DNA of 64,000 nucleotides from Sneathiella limimaris (GCF_012932565.1 NZ_JABBYJ010000003.1:186001-250000); one strand, 5' to 3'; numbered from the stretch's first letter, positions 28,351 to 37,295 are shown. The notes: a model not told the origin generated them from the letters alone. A program made the numbers and translations.

Positions 28351-29691
28351 TTAGTCGTTGCTTGGAAGAGCTTCCTCTGGCAACACTACTCCAAGTGTGC
28401 TGTTCAAGCGTCCCATTGTCGCAAGCAAACGGTACTTAGAGAACAAGACTGCATATTCAACAGTAGCTAAAGCTGTCCGTGAGTTAAAAAGCTCATTATC
28501 AGCATCCAGCATGTCCAGAAGATCCCGCTGACCAATCTGAAACTCTTGACGATATGTTGAAGCGACTTGTCCATTTGCTACAACCTGATCACCGAGAGCG
28601 GCTGCACGCGCTTTAGAACGGGCTAGAATACTCCAACTCTGACGAATTTCTTCTTCAACCAACCGTTCAAAACGAGCCTGACGCTGTTTACTTTCCGCAC
28701 TTCTTTCGACAGCTTCCTGCTGGCGACCGATATCAATGCCACCTCTGTAAAGGTTATATCTAAGACGCAGCATGGCGGTAAAATCATCATTGTGGCCCTT
28801 AACGCCATCAATGTCGTGATCAGCGCTTGCATCAAGCTCAAGCGCAACAGTTGGGTAGAAGTTTGCTTCCGCAGCACGAATTTCCGCATCAGCTGTCTTC
28901 ACGTCTGCTTTTGCAAAGCGAATGTCTGGATTGCTCTCCAAGCCAATCGATACGATATCTTCCAGGTTTTCAGGAAGAACGCCGTCATTAAATTCAGGCT
29001 GCGTCATATCGTTTGGAGATTCACCAACCAACCGACGATACGCGATTTCTGAATTATCCAGCTGACGAAGTGTTTCTGCAAGGGTGGCTTCAGCTGCGGC
29101 AACACGCGCATCAGTTTGTTGCACATCACCAACGCCACTTTGCCCCGCATCGACCCGATCAGTAATTTCAGCAAGAGTCCGTTTGTGGATTTCCAGATTC
29201 TCTTGAGCGAGACTGACAATCTCCCGATTTCTTAACACATCGAGATATGCTTGAACGGCATCCAAACCAATTGCTTCAGCCCGCTCACGAACCCTATAAG
29301 CTGCACCGTCAACTCGGCTCGACTGACGATCAACTTCTGAAGAGCGTGCGCCGCCATCGAAAAGAGTTTGGGAAACAGATAGGCTGCTTTCGGTCCGGGT
29401 CAGCCACTGGTCATCAATTGTAACCGTATCTGTCCACTCTTTACCCCCACCTAACGCCAAATCAACGGAAGGATAATAAAGGCCGTGAGCTTGTTCCAGT
29501 TCCTGATCAATTGCCCGGCGGTTCGCTGCTGCTTCACCTATTTCAGGGTAACTGTTGACTGTAATTTGGACTGCATCCTTCAAAGATGCAGCAAGTACTG
29601 GAGAAACAACACTGGTACTGGCGAGAATGGCTGCCATCACACTTGTTGTTAAAACTTTTCGAGCACTCATAGAGCTCAAAATGGAATTCAT
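28351..29691 (-). CDS. TolC-family outer membrane channel of a type I secretion system
   Basis: The outer-membrane/periplasmic tunnel that completes a tripartite type I exporter. The 446-residue protein has a signal peptide ending near VLAASLKDAV, then two repeated outer membrane efflux halves rich in Ala, Gln and Glu with the GLYYPSVDLALG and ANFYPTVALELDASADHD strand motifs. A LLDMLDADNELFNSR helix segment lies near the C-terminus. A GGGAGAGGGG SD precedes the ATG. It is transcribed away from the ABC exporter gene across a 730-nt regulatory gap and is the presumed partner of the exporter and HlyD-like adaptor (LapE role). Confidence 0.88.
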   Translation of the reverse strand: MNSILSSMSARKVLTTSVMAAILASTSVVSPVLAASLKDAVQITVNSYPEIGEAAANRRAIDQELEQAHGLYYPSVDLALGGGKEWTDTVTIDDQWLTRTESSLSVSQTLFDGGARSSEVDRQSSRVDGAAYRVRERAEAIGLDAVQAYLDVLRNREIVSLAQENLEIHKRTLAEITDRVDAGQSGVGDVQQTDARVAAAEATLAETLRQLDNSEIAYRRLVGESPNDMTQPEFNDGVLPENLEDIVSIGLESNPDIRFAKADVKTADAEIRAAEANFYPTVALELDASADHDIDGVKGHNDDFTAMLRLRYNLYRGGIDIGRQQEAVERSAESKQRQARFERLVEEEIRQSWSILARSKARAAALGDQVVANGQVASTYRQEFQIGQRDLLDMLDADNELFNSRTALATVEYAVLFSKYRLLATMGRLNSTLGVVLPEEALPSND

Positions 29692-30449
29692 GCCCCTCTC
29701 CCAATCAAATTGGACTTTCCAAGACTGTACCCTGCTACAAACAAGTCTTTTATCAAAAACACAAGCATGTCACCTGACTCCCTTTAAAAAAGCGTAAAGA
29801 AAGCTTCGCGCACGGTATATTTATTGTCGGGATAGTATCGTATGTAATCAAATATAGGCAACAGTGACCTTACCCCCTTAAGATTAAATCTCGTGACAAG
29901 CGATTTTGTGTTTTTTTTGCAACGATTTAATCAAACCAATTATTCCAAAAAGCGTAGCAACTAGCTGAGATTCAAGTAATAAAGCTCATCACCTGTTTTA
30001 AAATCTATTGGATTCGGCCAAATCGGTTGAGTATTTACGGTAGTAGACGAGTAACCAAATATAATGTGATCATAAATATCTGATTTTCTTAGCTTGTCAG
30101 GTTCTTTGGGTCGTAAATTTGATCGTAGGCGTCACATTGATCCCAGAGAAGGCCCTCAAACATATTAACCATAATTTGGAATTCCCGCTTGCTCACATCT
30201 AATATTTTGTCAGAATTCATTTTGTTAACATGTTTTTCACTAAAATCGCTTTCTATATAGCTGTCGAATGCAACCATGAGTGTATATCATTCAAACGGAA
30301 GCGACGTGAATTGTAGAGGGGGAATTCCTGAACTCTTGGGTCTACATTGGCCTTTTGAAATCAGGATCTAATAAACGGACAGAATATTCAATTGGGTAGT
30401 ATTCTTCTAGAGACCTCAATTGAACTTATGTCGGGATATGGAACATAGA
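29692..30449. other. AT-rich divergent regulatory interval of the secretion locus
   Basis: About 750 bases between the start codons of the TolC-like gene and the ABC exporter. Base composition is visibly richer in A and T than the neighbours. Apart from a doubtful 62-codon minus-strand ORF (listed separately), no gene is evident. Promoters for both divergent units must lie here. A dense T-run (near 29911) and several short palindromes are visible, but none can be assigned. Confidence 0.5.
30089..30277 (-). CDS. 62-residue hypothetical protein (doubtful)
   Basis: An open frame of 62 codons with an acidic, soluble product that contains FQIMVNMFEGLLWDQ, a possible amphipathic helix. It is the only ORF of note in the AT-rich divergent interval, and no gene overlaps it on the other strand, so it is not a shadow. 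There is no convincing SD before either possible ATG. It was not recognised and may be a chance ORF or a remnant. Confidence 0.27.
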   Translation of the reverse strand: MVAFDSYIESDFSEKHVNKMNSDKILDVSKREFQIMVNMFEGLLWDQCDAYDQIYDPKNLTS

Positions 30450-32771
30450 ATGACAGATAAGCGCACGATGGCGGGAGGGGTTTCTGACGAACCGAGCGCT
30501 ATCGATCTATCAACAACGGAAAGATTGCGATCAATCTCAGAAGGTCCGAAGCCTTCTCTGGACAAAGAGAATACTGATAAGGCTCAAGCATCTTCCGCGG
30601 ATAATGACGAGGATGATTGGGATATCCGCTTATCTGATATCAAACGAACTGATAGCGATCCTTTGCTCGGATGTCTTGTTGCACTCACCAAACTCTTTGA
30701 AGATCCTCGCACAGAAGATGCACTTGTTTACGGGCTGCCGCTTGAAGATAACCGCCTAACGCCAAATCTGTTCGTCCGAGCCGCGGAACGCGTTCGGATA
30801 AGCGCCCGGATTACAAACAGAAAACTGGAAAAAATACCCTCAGTTGTTTTGCCTAGCGTCCTGTTGCTTAAAGATCGCAAAGCTTGCGTCCTTCTTAAAA
30901 AAACAGATACCGAAGCGGAAGTAATTTTCCCGGAAACAGGGGAAGGGCATCAGTCAATCCCTTTGAAAGATTTGGAAAATTTGTATGCCGGTTATGCCAT
31001 TTTTGTCCGGCCAAACTTCCAGTTCCGCATTGAGAGGGATGAAAAGCTTTATCAGCGCAAAGGGTCCTGGTTCTGGGGAACCATGTGGCAGTTTTGGCCA
31101 ACCTACTCTCAAGTCATCCTGGCAGCGTTCTTGATCAACAGTTTTGCCATCGCAAGTCCCCTTTTCATCATGAATGTTTACGATCGGGTAGTGCCTAACA
31201 AAGCACTTGAGACACTCTCTGTCTTGGCATTCGGTGTAATCACCGTAATCTGCTTCGATCTACTGTTAAAAACGCTAAGGGCTTATTTTGTCGACAATGC
31301 GGGTAAGCGGGCAGATGTGCTTTTATCCAGTCGTATCTTTGAACAAGTCCTCAACATTCAGGTCAAGGCGAGGCCGCAATCCGCTGGTGCATTTGCAAAC
31401 CACTTGCGAGAATTTGAAACCCTGAGGGATTTCTTCACCTCTGCAACAGTTACCGCCTTGGTCGACCTACCGTTTCTTGGGGTATTTCTTTTCATAATCT
31501 ACCTGATCGGGGGCCCAATAGCCATCGTTCCGGCAATAGCCGTTCCTGTTGTCATTCTAATCGGCTTGCTACTGCAATGGCCAATGCGTCGTTCTGTTGC
31601 CAAAAATACAGAAGAAAGTTCTCAAAAACACGGTGTCATCATTGAAACCATTTCGGCCCTGGACACGGTGAAAAGTCTTGGTGTCGAAGGGCATATGCAA
31701 AAAGAGTGGGAACGGTTCGTTGGCCAGACAGCTAAAACCAGCGTTGTTTCCCGCTTTTTTGCGACACTTGGTATTAATCTGTCCGCTGCGGCTATGCAGT
31801 TAGTCACCGTATTCGTGGTCGTTTACGGTGTTTATCTGATGTCACAACCAGATAGCACGATTACAATTGGTGCCCTTATCGCCTCCACGATTTTGACAGG
31901 TCGGACAATGGCACCACTTGGTCAAATTGCGGCATTGCTGACCAGACTGAACCAAGCGATGGTTGCCCTTAAAGGCCTCAACCAAATCATGGCTTTACCT
32001 GTTGAAAGAGCGGCCGAAAAACGACAACTCAGCCGCCCGAACATCCATGGTGAAATCGAATTTAAAGACGTGACCTTCAAGTACCCTGGAACAGAACTTC
32101 CAGCACTATCCAACGTCTCTTTCAAAATCCGACCTGGTGAAAAAGTTGCGATCATTGGCCCCGTTGGATCTGGAAAAACAACTATTTCCCGCCTGCTGAT
32201 CAACCTTTATGAACCTGACGAGGGGGCAGTTCTAATCGACGGGACAGATATACGGCAAATCGATCCGTCTGACATCCGACGTTCGGTGGGAAGCGTTATG
32301 CAGGATGTAACTCTATTCCAGGGAACTGTTCGCCAGAATATTACCATGGGTCATCCTCAGGCTGACGATGAAATGATTTTGAAAGCCGCCAAAATGGCTG
32401 GAGTGCATGATTTTATTTCTCGGCACCCGCACGGCTATGATCTGAAGGTCGGGGAAAAAGGCGCAACCTTGTCTGGGGGCCAAAGACAGTCAATGGGTAT
32501 TGCCCGTGCGTTGTTACCCAATCCTCCAATTCTCATGTTTGATGAACCTACGAGTTCCATGGACCTAAACTCCGAACGCCAGTTCATCTCCAGGCTCAAG
32601 AAATTTGCGGAAAATAAAACTCTGGTTCTTGTAACACACAGAACCTCCCTCTTCTCAGTCGTTGATCGAATTATCGTTCTTGGACATGGCAAGGTTGTCG
32701 CTGATGGGCCAAGAGATGAAATCCTAAAAGTAGGGCAACGCTCAAACAAGAAGTCTGGCAAAGCATCATGA
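30450..32771 (+). CDS. LapB-type ABC exporter of a type I secretion system
   Basis: The inner-membrane ATPase/permease that drives type I export of a large protein. After a hydrophilic N-terminus comes a C39-like domain without a catalytic Cys (about residues 55-180), as in exporters of RTX-type adhesins. Six-helix transmembrane domains follow (about 195-475). The ATPase domain has Walker A GPVGSGKTT, signature TLSGGQRQSMG, Walker B ILMFDEPTSSMD and an H-loop His in LVTHRTS. Start codon choice is uncertain: TTG 30420, ATG 30438 and ATG 30450 are in frame, and 30450 is used here. It is the first gene of a four-gene operon with the adaptor, a LapG-like pseudoenzyme and a receptor. Confidence 0.87.
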   Translation: MTDKRTMAGGVSDEPSAIDLSTTERLRSISEGPKPSLDKENTDKAQASSADNDEDDWDIRLSDIKRTDSDPLLGCLVALTKLFEDPRTEDALVYGLPLEDNRLTPNLFVRAAERVRISARITNRKLEKIPSVVLPSVLLLKDRKACVLLKKTDTEAEVIFPETGEGHQSIPLKDLENLYAGYAIFVRPNFQFRIERDEKLYQRKGSWFWGTMWQFWPTYSQVILAAFLINSFAIASPLFIMNVYDRVVPNKALETLSVLAFGVITVICFDLLLKTLRAYFVDNAGKRADVLLSSRIFEQVLNIQVKARPQSAGAFANHLREFETLRDFFTSATVTALVDLPFLGVFLFIIYLIGGPIAIVPAIAVPVVILIGLLLQWPMRRSVAKNTEESSQKHGVIIETISALDTVKSLGVEGHMQKEWERFVGQTAKTSVVSRFFATLGINLSAAAMQLVTVFVVVYGVYLMSQPDSTITIGALIASTILTGRTMAPLGQIAALLTRLNQAMVALKGLNQIMALPVERAAEKRQLSRPNIHGEIEFKDVTFKYPGTELPALSNVSFKIRPGEKVAIIGPVGSGKTTISRLLINLYEPDEGAVLIDGTDIRQIDPSDIRRSVGSVMQDVTLFQGTVRQNITMGHPQADDEMILKAAKMAGVHDFISRHPHGYDLKVGEKGATLSGGQRQSMGIARALLPNPPILMFDEPTSSMDLNSERQFISRLKKFAENKTLVLVTHRTSLFSVVDRIIVLGHGKVVADGPRDEILKVGQRSNKKSGKAS

Positions 32772-32807
32772 GTGCAATTGTGACTGTGACAGGAAGAGAT
32801 CAAAAGA

Positions 32808-34136
32808 ATGGCTAATCAAACTGAATGGAATGATACCGATTTTGCCTCGGATGTGGTCGCTGCAAAAATGCAAGGCCCGAACCCAAAGTCCATGCTGCTA
32901 TTGTTTGGTGTAATTGCCTTCTTCGTGGCAGCTTATATTTGGGCGGACAATGCCATTCTTGATGAAGTCACACGTGGCGACGGAAAGGTTATCCCCTCAT
33001 CTCAGGTTCAAATTATCCAAAATCTCGAAGGGGGTATCCTGAAGGAGTTGCTCGTTCGGGAGGGAGAAATTGTCGAAAAGGGACAAATTCTGCTCAGAAT
33101 TGATGATACAGGCTTCGCCGCGCGATTTGGTGAAATTGAGGCGAAATACCTTAACCTAATGGGTAAGATCGCCCGCCTAAAAGCTGAGGCCGAAGGCAAG
33201 GGTATCGAATTTCCGCCCGAATTGTTAGCGGAAGGCCAGCAAATCTCGATCCGTGAACAAAATCTTTTCAATGCGCGCCAAGCGGAATTACAATCTCAGA
33301 TTACTATTCTTCGCCAGCAGGCCCAGCAGCGCAAACAGGAAATCACCGAGATCGAGGGTCGCTTGACCCAGCTTAGATCCAGTATCGCGCTCGTTAATGA
33401 AGAGCTATCGATTACAGAGCCTCTTGCAGCCAAAGGAATTGTTCCCAAAGTCCAGCTTCTGAAGCTTAAACGGGAAGCAAACGAGCTCAAAGGACAGATT
33501 TCAGCCTCCAACCTCGCGTTACCCAGAGCGAGAGGTGCTTTGCAGGAAGCCAATCAACGCATCGAAGAAAAAATCCTGAATTTTAGAAGTCTGGCTTCTC
33601 AAGAGTTAAGTATCGCCAGAGCTGAGTTTGAGTCTGTCCGTCAAACTATCCTGGCAGCACGTGATCGGGTTACCAGGACGGATGTTCGTTCACCGTTAAA
33701 AGGGGAAGTCAAGGAACTGAAGATTCAAACAATCGGTGGCGTTGTTAAACCCGGTCAGGATATTGTGGAAATTGTTCCGATTGAAGATAACTTGTTGGTT
33801 GAAGCAAAAATTCGCCCATCCGATATCGCCTTCCTTCGCCCCGGACAAAAGGCGACAGTTAAGATTACGGCTTATGATTTTTCTATCTACGGCGGTCTTC
33901 CGGCAACCGTTGAACGGATCAGTGCAGATACGACTGTAGATGAACAAACGGGTCAGACATTCTATAAAATTATCGTGCGCACTCAGGAAGCCTCATTGAA
34001 GAGAGGGGATGAGATTTTCCCCATTAAACCAGGCATGATTGCAACAGTCGACACTTTGACTGGTCATAAGTCTGTCTTGGATTACATCCTGAAACCGATC
34101 CTTAAAACCAAGAATAATGCGCTTAGGGAGAGATGA
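32808..34136 (+). CDS. HlyD-family membrane fusion protein of the type I secretion system
   Basis: The periplasmic adaptor linking the ABC exporter to the TolC-like channel. The 442-residue protein has one N-terminal membrane helix (about residues 28-47), a biotinyl-lipoyl half motif around GDGKVIPSSQVQIIQNLEGG, a long coiled-coil hairpin (about 105-270, rich in Gln, Glu and Leu), and a C-terminal beta-barrel with RTDVRSPLKGEVKELKI and KPGMIATVD. An AGGAAGAG SD precedes the ATG. Its stop overlaps the next gene by 4 nt (ATGA), so translation of the LapG-like pseudoenzyme is coupled to it. Confidence 0.9.
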   Translation: MANQTEWNDTDFASDVVAAKMQGPNPKSMLLLFGVIAFFVAAYIWADNAILDEVTRGDGKVIPSSQVQIIQNLEGGILKELLVREGEIVEKGQILLRIDDTGFAARFGEIEAKYLNLMGKIARLKAEAEGKGIEFPPELLAEGQQISIREQNLFNARQAELQSQITILRQQAQQRKQEITEIEGRLTQLRSSIALVNEELSITEPLAAKGIVPKVQLLKLKREANELKGQISASNLALPRARGALQEANQRIEEKILNFRSLASQELSIARAEFESVRQTILAARDRVTRTDVRSPLKGEVKELKIQTIGGVVKPGQDIVEIVPIEDNLLVEAKIRPSDIAFLRPGQKATVKITAYDFSIYGGLPATVERISADTTVDEQTGQTFYKIIVRTQEASLKRGDEIFPIKPGMIATVDTLTGHKSVLDYILKPILKTKNNALRER

Positions 34137-34825
34137 TGAAGGTTATCAGACTCCTCTTACTGAGCAGCATCATTTGCTCTTTTGCCTTTTCAGGTAGCAA
34201 CAGCAATGCCCAAGACGCTGATGGCTTGTTTGGTACATTAGAAATTGCGTCTAGCGATCTTCAAGCCCTGCCTCAGTGGCGCAGAGCTTTAGCAAGCTTT
34301 TCCGACCTGAAGAAAGCGGCGAAAGCGTGTGACGAAGATATTTTGAAATGCAACTCCCAGCAGATGACACTTTGGCGGACAAAAATTCAGGAACTGGAGC
34401 ACAGTCCTAAAAGCATTATCATGCGGCAAATCAATCAGTTTGTGAATAAATGGCAGCATAACAGTGATTGGGCAACTTATCGCCATCAAGACTACTGGGC
34501 TTCTCCCCTTGAGTTTCTAACTGTTGGAGGGGATTCAGAAGATTTCGCGATCATGAAATATGTGAGCCTGAAAGAATTGGGATTTTCTTCTGAGCAAATG
34601 CGGATCGTTGTAACCCGTGATGTCCTGCGCGGTGTAACGCATACTATTCTGAGTGTTCAATTGAACAACAAATCATATGTTCTCGACTCTCAAACCGACA
34701 CTGTTTTTCAGGAAAAATTTATCAAGTACTACGTACCTCTCTATTCCTTGAATGAGACAACCCGTTGGGCCCATATCCCAAGTCAATATATCGCAGCCAG
34801 TAACGCAGCGAGGATCGATCAATGA
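34133..34825 (+). CDS. LapG-like periplasmic protein with catalytic Cys replaced by Ser
   Basis: A 230-residue exported paralogue of the LapG-like protease at 27665-28291. It has a signal peptide (about 1-27) and keeps the family frame: LQALPQWRRALASF, YWASPLEFL, SLKELGFSSEQMRIVVTRD and PLYSLNETTRWAHIP. His170 (VTHTIL) and Asp185 (VLDSQ) of the triad are present. The nucleophile position is Ser135 in GGDSEDFA (codon TCA at 34535-34537), although the flanking Asp134 and Glu136 calcium-ligand positions are kept. It is probably a non-catalytic homologue, perhaps a decoy, chaperone or receptor ligand. It overlaps both neighbours by 4 nt, HlyD upstream and the HD-GYP-type receptor downstream. Confidence 0.87.
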   Translation: MMKVIRLLLLSSIICSFAFSGSNSNAQDADGLFGTLEIASSDLQALPQWRRALASFSDLKKAAKACDEDILKCNSQQMTLWRTKIQELEHSPKSIIMRQINQFVNKWQHNSDWATYRHQDYWASPLEFLTVGGDSEDFAIMKYVSLKELGFSSEQMRIVVTRDVLRGVTHTILSVQLNNKSYVLDSQTDTVFQEKFIKYYVPLYSLNETTRWAHIPSQYIAASNAARIDQ

Positions 34826-36894
34826 CAGAAGCTACCGCGCATTTCGAACTGGAACGGTTTCTTGAAGAAAAAGCCCCGCAGGAAAAATCAAACAGTGGGG
34901 TGAACAAGCCCATTTCAATTGCATTGGGATCTATCCTTTTACTGTTAATTGCCTGTGCCTGGATTTCTTATGTCATCATTCAAGATAAGAAAACTGAGAT
35001 CTTGAACAGTTTGGAAACTCGCCAGCAAATCGCTCTCAATGGTAAGGCTGACGTCTTCAGAACATGGATTGAACAATCTGCGCAGCAGGCCAATACACTG
35101 GTTGGGAACCCACTCATCAAGCTATTTGCTTCGGAAATTCATGCACTGAAGGGGCAGGAACTTTCCCCAGCTCTGTCGGCTCAACTCCCTTTCATGCAAA
35201 ACGCGATTAACCAGTTTGTGCGGGAAAACAATCTAATTGCGGCCTATATGATCGGATCTGATGGACGTGCTTACCTTGCTTCTAGTAACTCCCCTAGTCT
35301 TAGCAGGGAGCAAAGAGAGCTTGCGCAAAAACAATATTCGGCTTCTGAATATTCCACATCTCCTCTTCATTTAATCGACGGAGAGGTAGCCATCGATTTT
35401 GTTATTCCAGTCTTAGCAGCTCAACCACTGACTGAAAACACGAACGAGCCGATCGGCGCTTTTCTCATGACACTCTCAGCCGCAAATCCGCTGGCAGGAA
35501 TTCTATCCAGAACTCCAGTGTCCATGTCAGGGGAAAGAACGCTTATCTTTCAAAAGGGTGAGGCCGGATATAACGAAGTCACACCAAACCGTCCGCCTTT
35601 TCTAAAAACTGAAGAGACCTTTTCTTTAAATGAGGACCTCACCTCATTTACCGAGCGTGAACTCGACAGAATGCAGGGGTATAGTTACACGGTCAGCCGG
35701 ACGATTGAAAACACACATATATTGCTTTTACAGGCAGTCCCATCTGATGTCGCTCTCCAACCTTTAAAAACATACAGCTATGTTGTCCTTGGCTTAGCGG
35801 TGAGCGTATTTGTGGTCGTCTGCAGTATCGGCAGTGGGATCTGGTTCAGCTTGAGAACCCAAAATGCCAAAAACCTCGCCGATCAATATAAAGATCTGGC
35901 CCAGCGGATAAATGCGCAAAGACGCCTTCTTGGGAATATCAACAGCACTGTACAAGATCTGATCAGTCTCAAGGGCCCTGATGGAACGTATGTATATGCG
36001 AACCCTGCTCTCGCCAGATTTGTCGACTTTCCAGAGACCAGTATACCTGGAAAAACAGATCGTGACCTTTTTGGTGATAAGATTGCCCGGAAATTCTCAG
36101 AGATGGACAATCAAGTGGCTGAGACCGGAGAAACAGTCAATGAGATCCTGGAGCTGGAGCTTCAGAAAAAATCGAAGATTGTCCGCGTTGAAAAATCTCA
36201 ATTGGTGGATGATGACGGCACATTCCTTGGTATCGTCACCGTGAGTGGCGACATTACTGACTTCATCACATTCCAAAGACTCAAAGATGAGTTGGGTCAA
36301 AAAACCATTTCTATTCTTGTTCGCATGCTTGAGGCGAATGACCCGCATCTTGCTGGGCATTCAAACCACATGAGCGTTTTGACAAGCAATGTAGCAGATA
36401 TCCTCTCGCTCACTCGCGAACAGAAAGAAAACCTTCATGCAGGTGCTAACCTCTCGCAGATTGGGAAAATTTCTATCCCGGCCGAAATTCGAACAAAAGA
36501 AGGCAGGCTATCAGAATCTGAAAAGCAGATTATGCAGGGCCACGTAACGAAAGCAGAGGCTCTGCTGCGAGAGATGGAAATTGATGAAGCTGTCATAACG
36601 GCAATATGCCAGATGTACGAACGCCAAGACGGATCTGGATATCCCCTCAATTTGGAAGGGCAACAAATCGATTTGCTTGCTCGAATCCTTGGTATGGCAG
36701 ACATCTTGGTCGCCCGTGTGTCGCCCAGAAGCTACAGAAGCGCCATCAGCGTAGAAGAGGCGATGGAAGTCTTTCGAACAAATCCTGACAAGTATGATGA
36801 AAAAATTGTCGAGGCCTTTGATCAATTTCTCGGGACAAAAGCCGGAGAAGCTTTTGAAGAGTCTTTGAAACAGGCTGCCGCAGATATGCAATAA
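34822..36894 (+). CDS. membrane receptor: periplasmic sensor, PAS, degenerate HD-GYP (copy 2)
   Basis: A 690-residue inner-membrane signalling protein of the same design as the one at 25356-27464. Helix 1 is about residues 30-52, a periplasmic Cache-like region follows, helix 2 is about 316-338, then PAS (about 370-484) and an HD-GYP-type domain (about 493-680). The HD pair is lost (GANLSQIGKI), while one later His (MQGHVTKAEAL) and the GYP signature (DGSGYP) are kept. The HHE motif is changed to MYERQ. Catalysis is unlikely; c-di-GMP or another ligand might still bind. It is the last gene of the exporter operon, overlapping the Cys-less LapG-like gene by 4 nt, the position where LapD would be expected to function. 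Confidence 0.8.
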   Translation: MTEATAHFELERFLEEKAPQEKSNSGVNKPISIALGSILLLLIACAWISYVIIQDKKTEILNSLETRQQIALNGKADVFRTWIEQSAQQANTLVGNPLIKLFASEIHALKGQELSPALSAQLPFMQNAINQFVRENNLIAAYMIGSDGRAYLASSNSPSLSREQRELAQKQYSASEYSTSPLHLIDGEVAIDFVIPVLAAQPLTENTNEPIGAFLMTLSAANPLAGILSRTPVSMSGERTLIFQKGEAGYNEVTPNRPPFLKTEETFSLNEDLTSFTERELDRMQGYSYTVSRTIENTHILLLQAVPSDVALQPLKTYSYVVLGLAVSVFVVVCSIGSGIWFSLRTQNAKNLADQYKDLAQRINAQRRLLGNINSTVQDLISLKGPDGTYVYANPALARFVDFPETSIPGKTDRDLFGDKIARKFSEMDNQVAETGETVNEILELELQKKSKIVRVEKSQLVDDDGTFLGIVTVSGDITDFITFQRLKDELGQKTISILVRMLEANDPHLAGHSNHMSVLTSNVADILSLTREQKENLHAGANLSQIGKISIPAEIRTKEGRLSESEKQIMQGHVTKAEALLREMEIDEAVITAICQMYERQDGSGYPLNLEGQQIDLLARILGMADILVARVSPRSYRSAISVEEAMEVFRTNPDKYDEKIVEAFDQFLGTKAGEAFEESLKQAAADMQ

Positions 36895-36921
36895 AAAAGC
36901 TCCCGATCAACAATCGGGAGC
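36893..36921 (-). terminator. intrinsic terminator of the acidic-protein gene
   Basis: A 9-bp stem GCTCCCGAT/ATCGGGAGC with a 5-nt loop is preceded on the plus strand by six A. Read on the minus strand, this gives a hairpin followed by six U, 27 nt after the stop of the acidic 115-residue protein. It has no T-run in the plus direction, so it serves the minus-strand gene. Confidence 0.88.
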
Positions 36922-36947
36922 CAAAATCTATTCATTAATATTGATCT

Positions 36948-37295
36948 CTAGGATTCATCCGAGACAATTCTGTCTTCTATAGGATCTACAAGATTGCTAC
37001 CGATCTCATCAAGTCCAGTGGTGGTTATTGCATCGCTCGGGATAACCAGAGTATTCCCATTATCGGAATCCTCAATATAACTCATCGCATCCACACCATC
37101 TTCGGCAGCAATATTTAAGGCATCGAATAAAGCATCCAGGTCAACAAGCTCCTCCTGATCCTCGATCAAGAGACCAGATACGGCGGCTGAAGTATTTGCC
37201 GGATTGTTTACGCTGTGATCAGAATTATCTGCTTCCTGCAGAACCTCTTCCACATTGGCATCATCAACGGATTCATATTTTTCCGAATTTGCCAT
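36948..37295 (-). CDS. very acidic 115-residue protein of unknown function
   Basis: The product contains about 30 Asp/Glu and only two Lys/Arg, has no Cys and no signal peptide or membrane helix, and ends DRIVSDES. A middle stretch (LLIEDQEELVDLDALFDALNI) is amphipathic, followed by YIEDSDNGNTLVIPSDAITTTG. Such composition is common in proteins exported by type I systems, though no RTX repeats are visible. It is convergent with the exporter operon and has its own terminator and a promoter region with two palindromes, so it looks like a regulated monocistronic gene. It could be a small cargo, an exporter accessory or a remnant. The ATG at 37295 follows a GTG that could also serve. Confidence 0.65.
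   Translation of the reverse strand: MANSEKYESVDDANVEEVLQEADNSDHSVNNPANTSAAVSGLLIEDQEELVDLDALFDALNIAAEDGVDAMSYIEDSDNGNTLVIPSDAITTTGLDEIGSNLVDPIEDRIVSDES

Noticed and set aside
36948-37295. Remnant of the giant RTX adhesin
   Set aside because: The sequence has no glycine-rich nonapeptide repeats and a complete gene layout with its own terminator, so a remnant is not the best reading. The expected large adhesin is not in this window.
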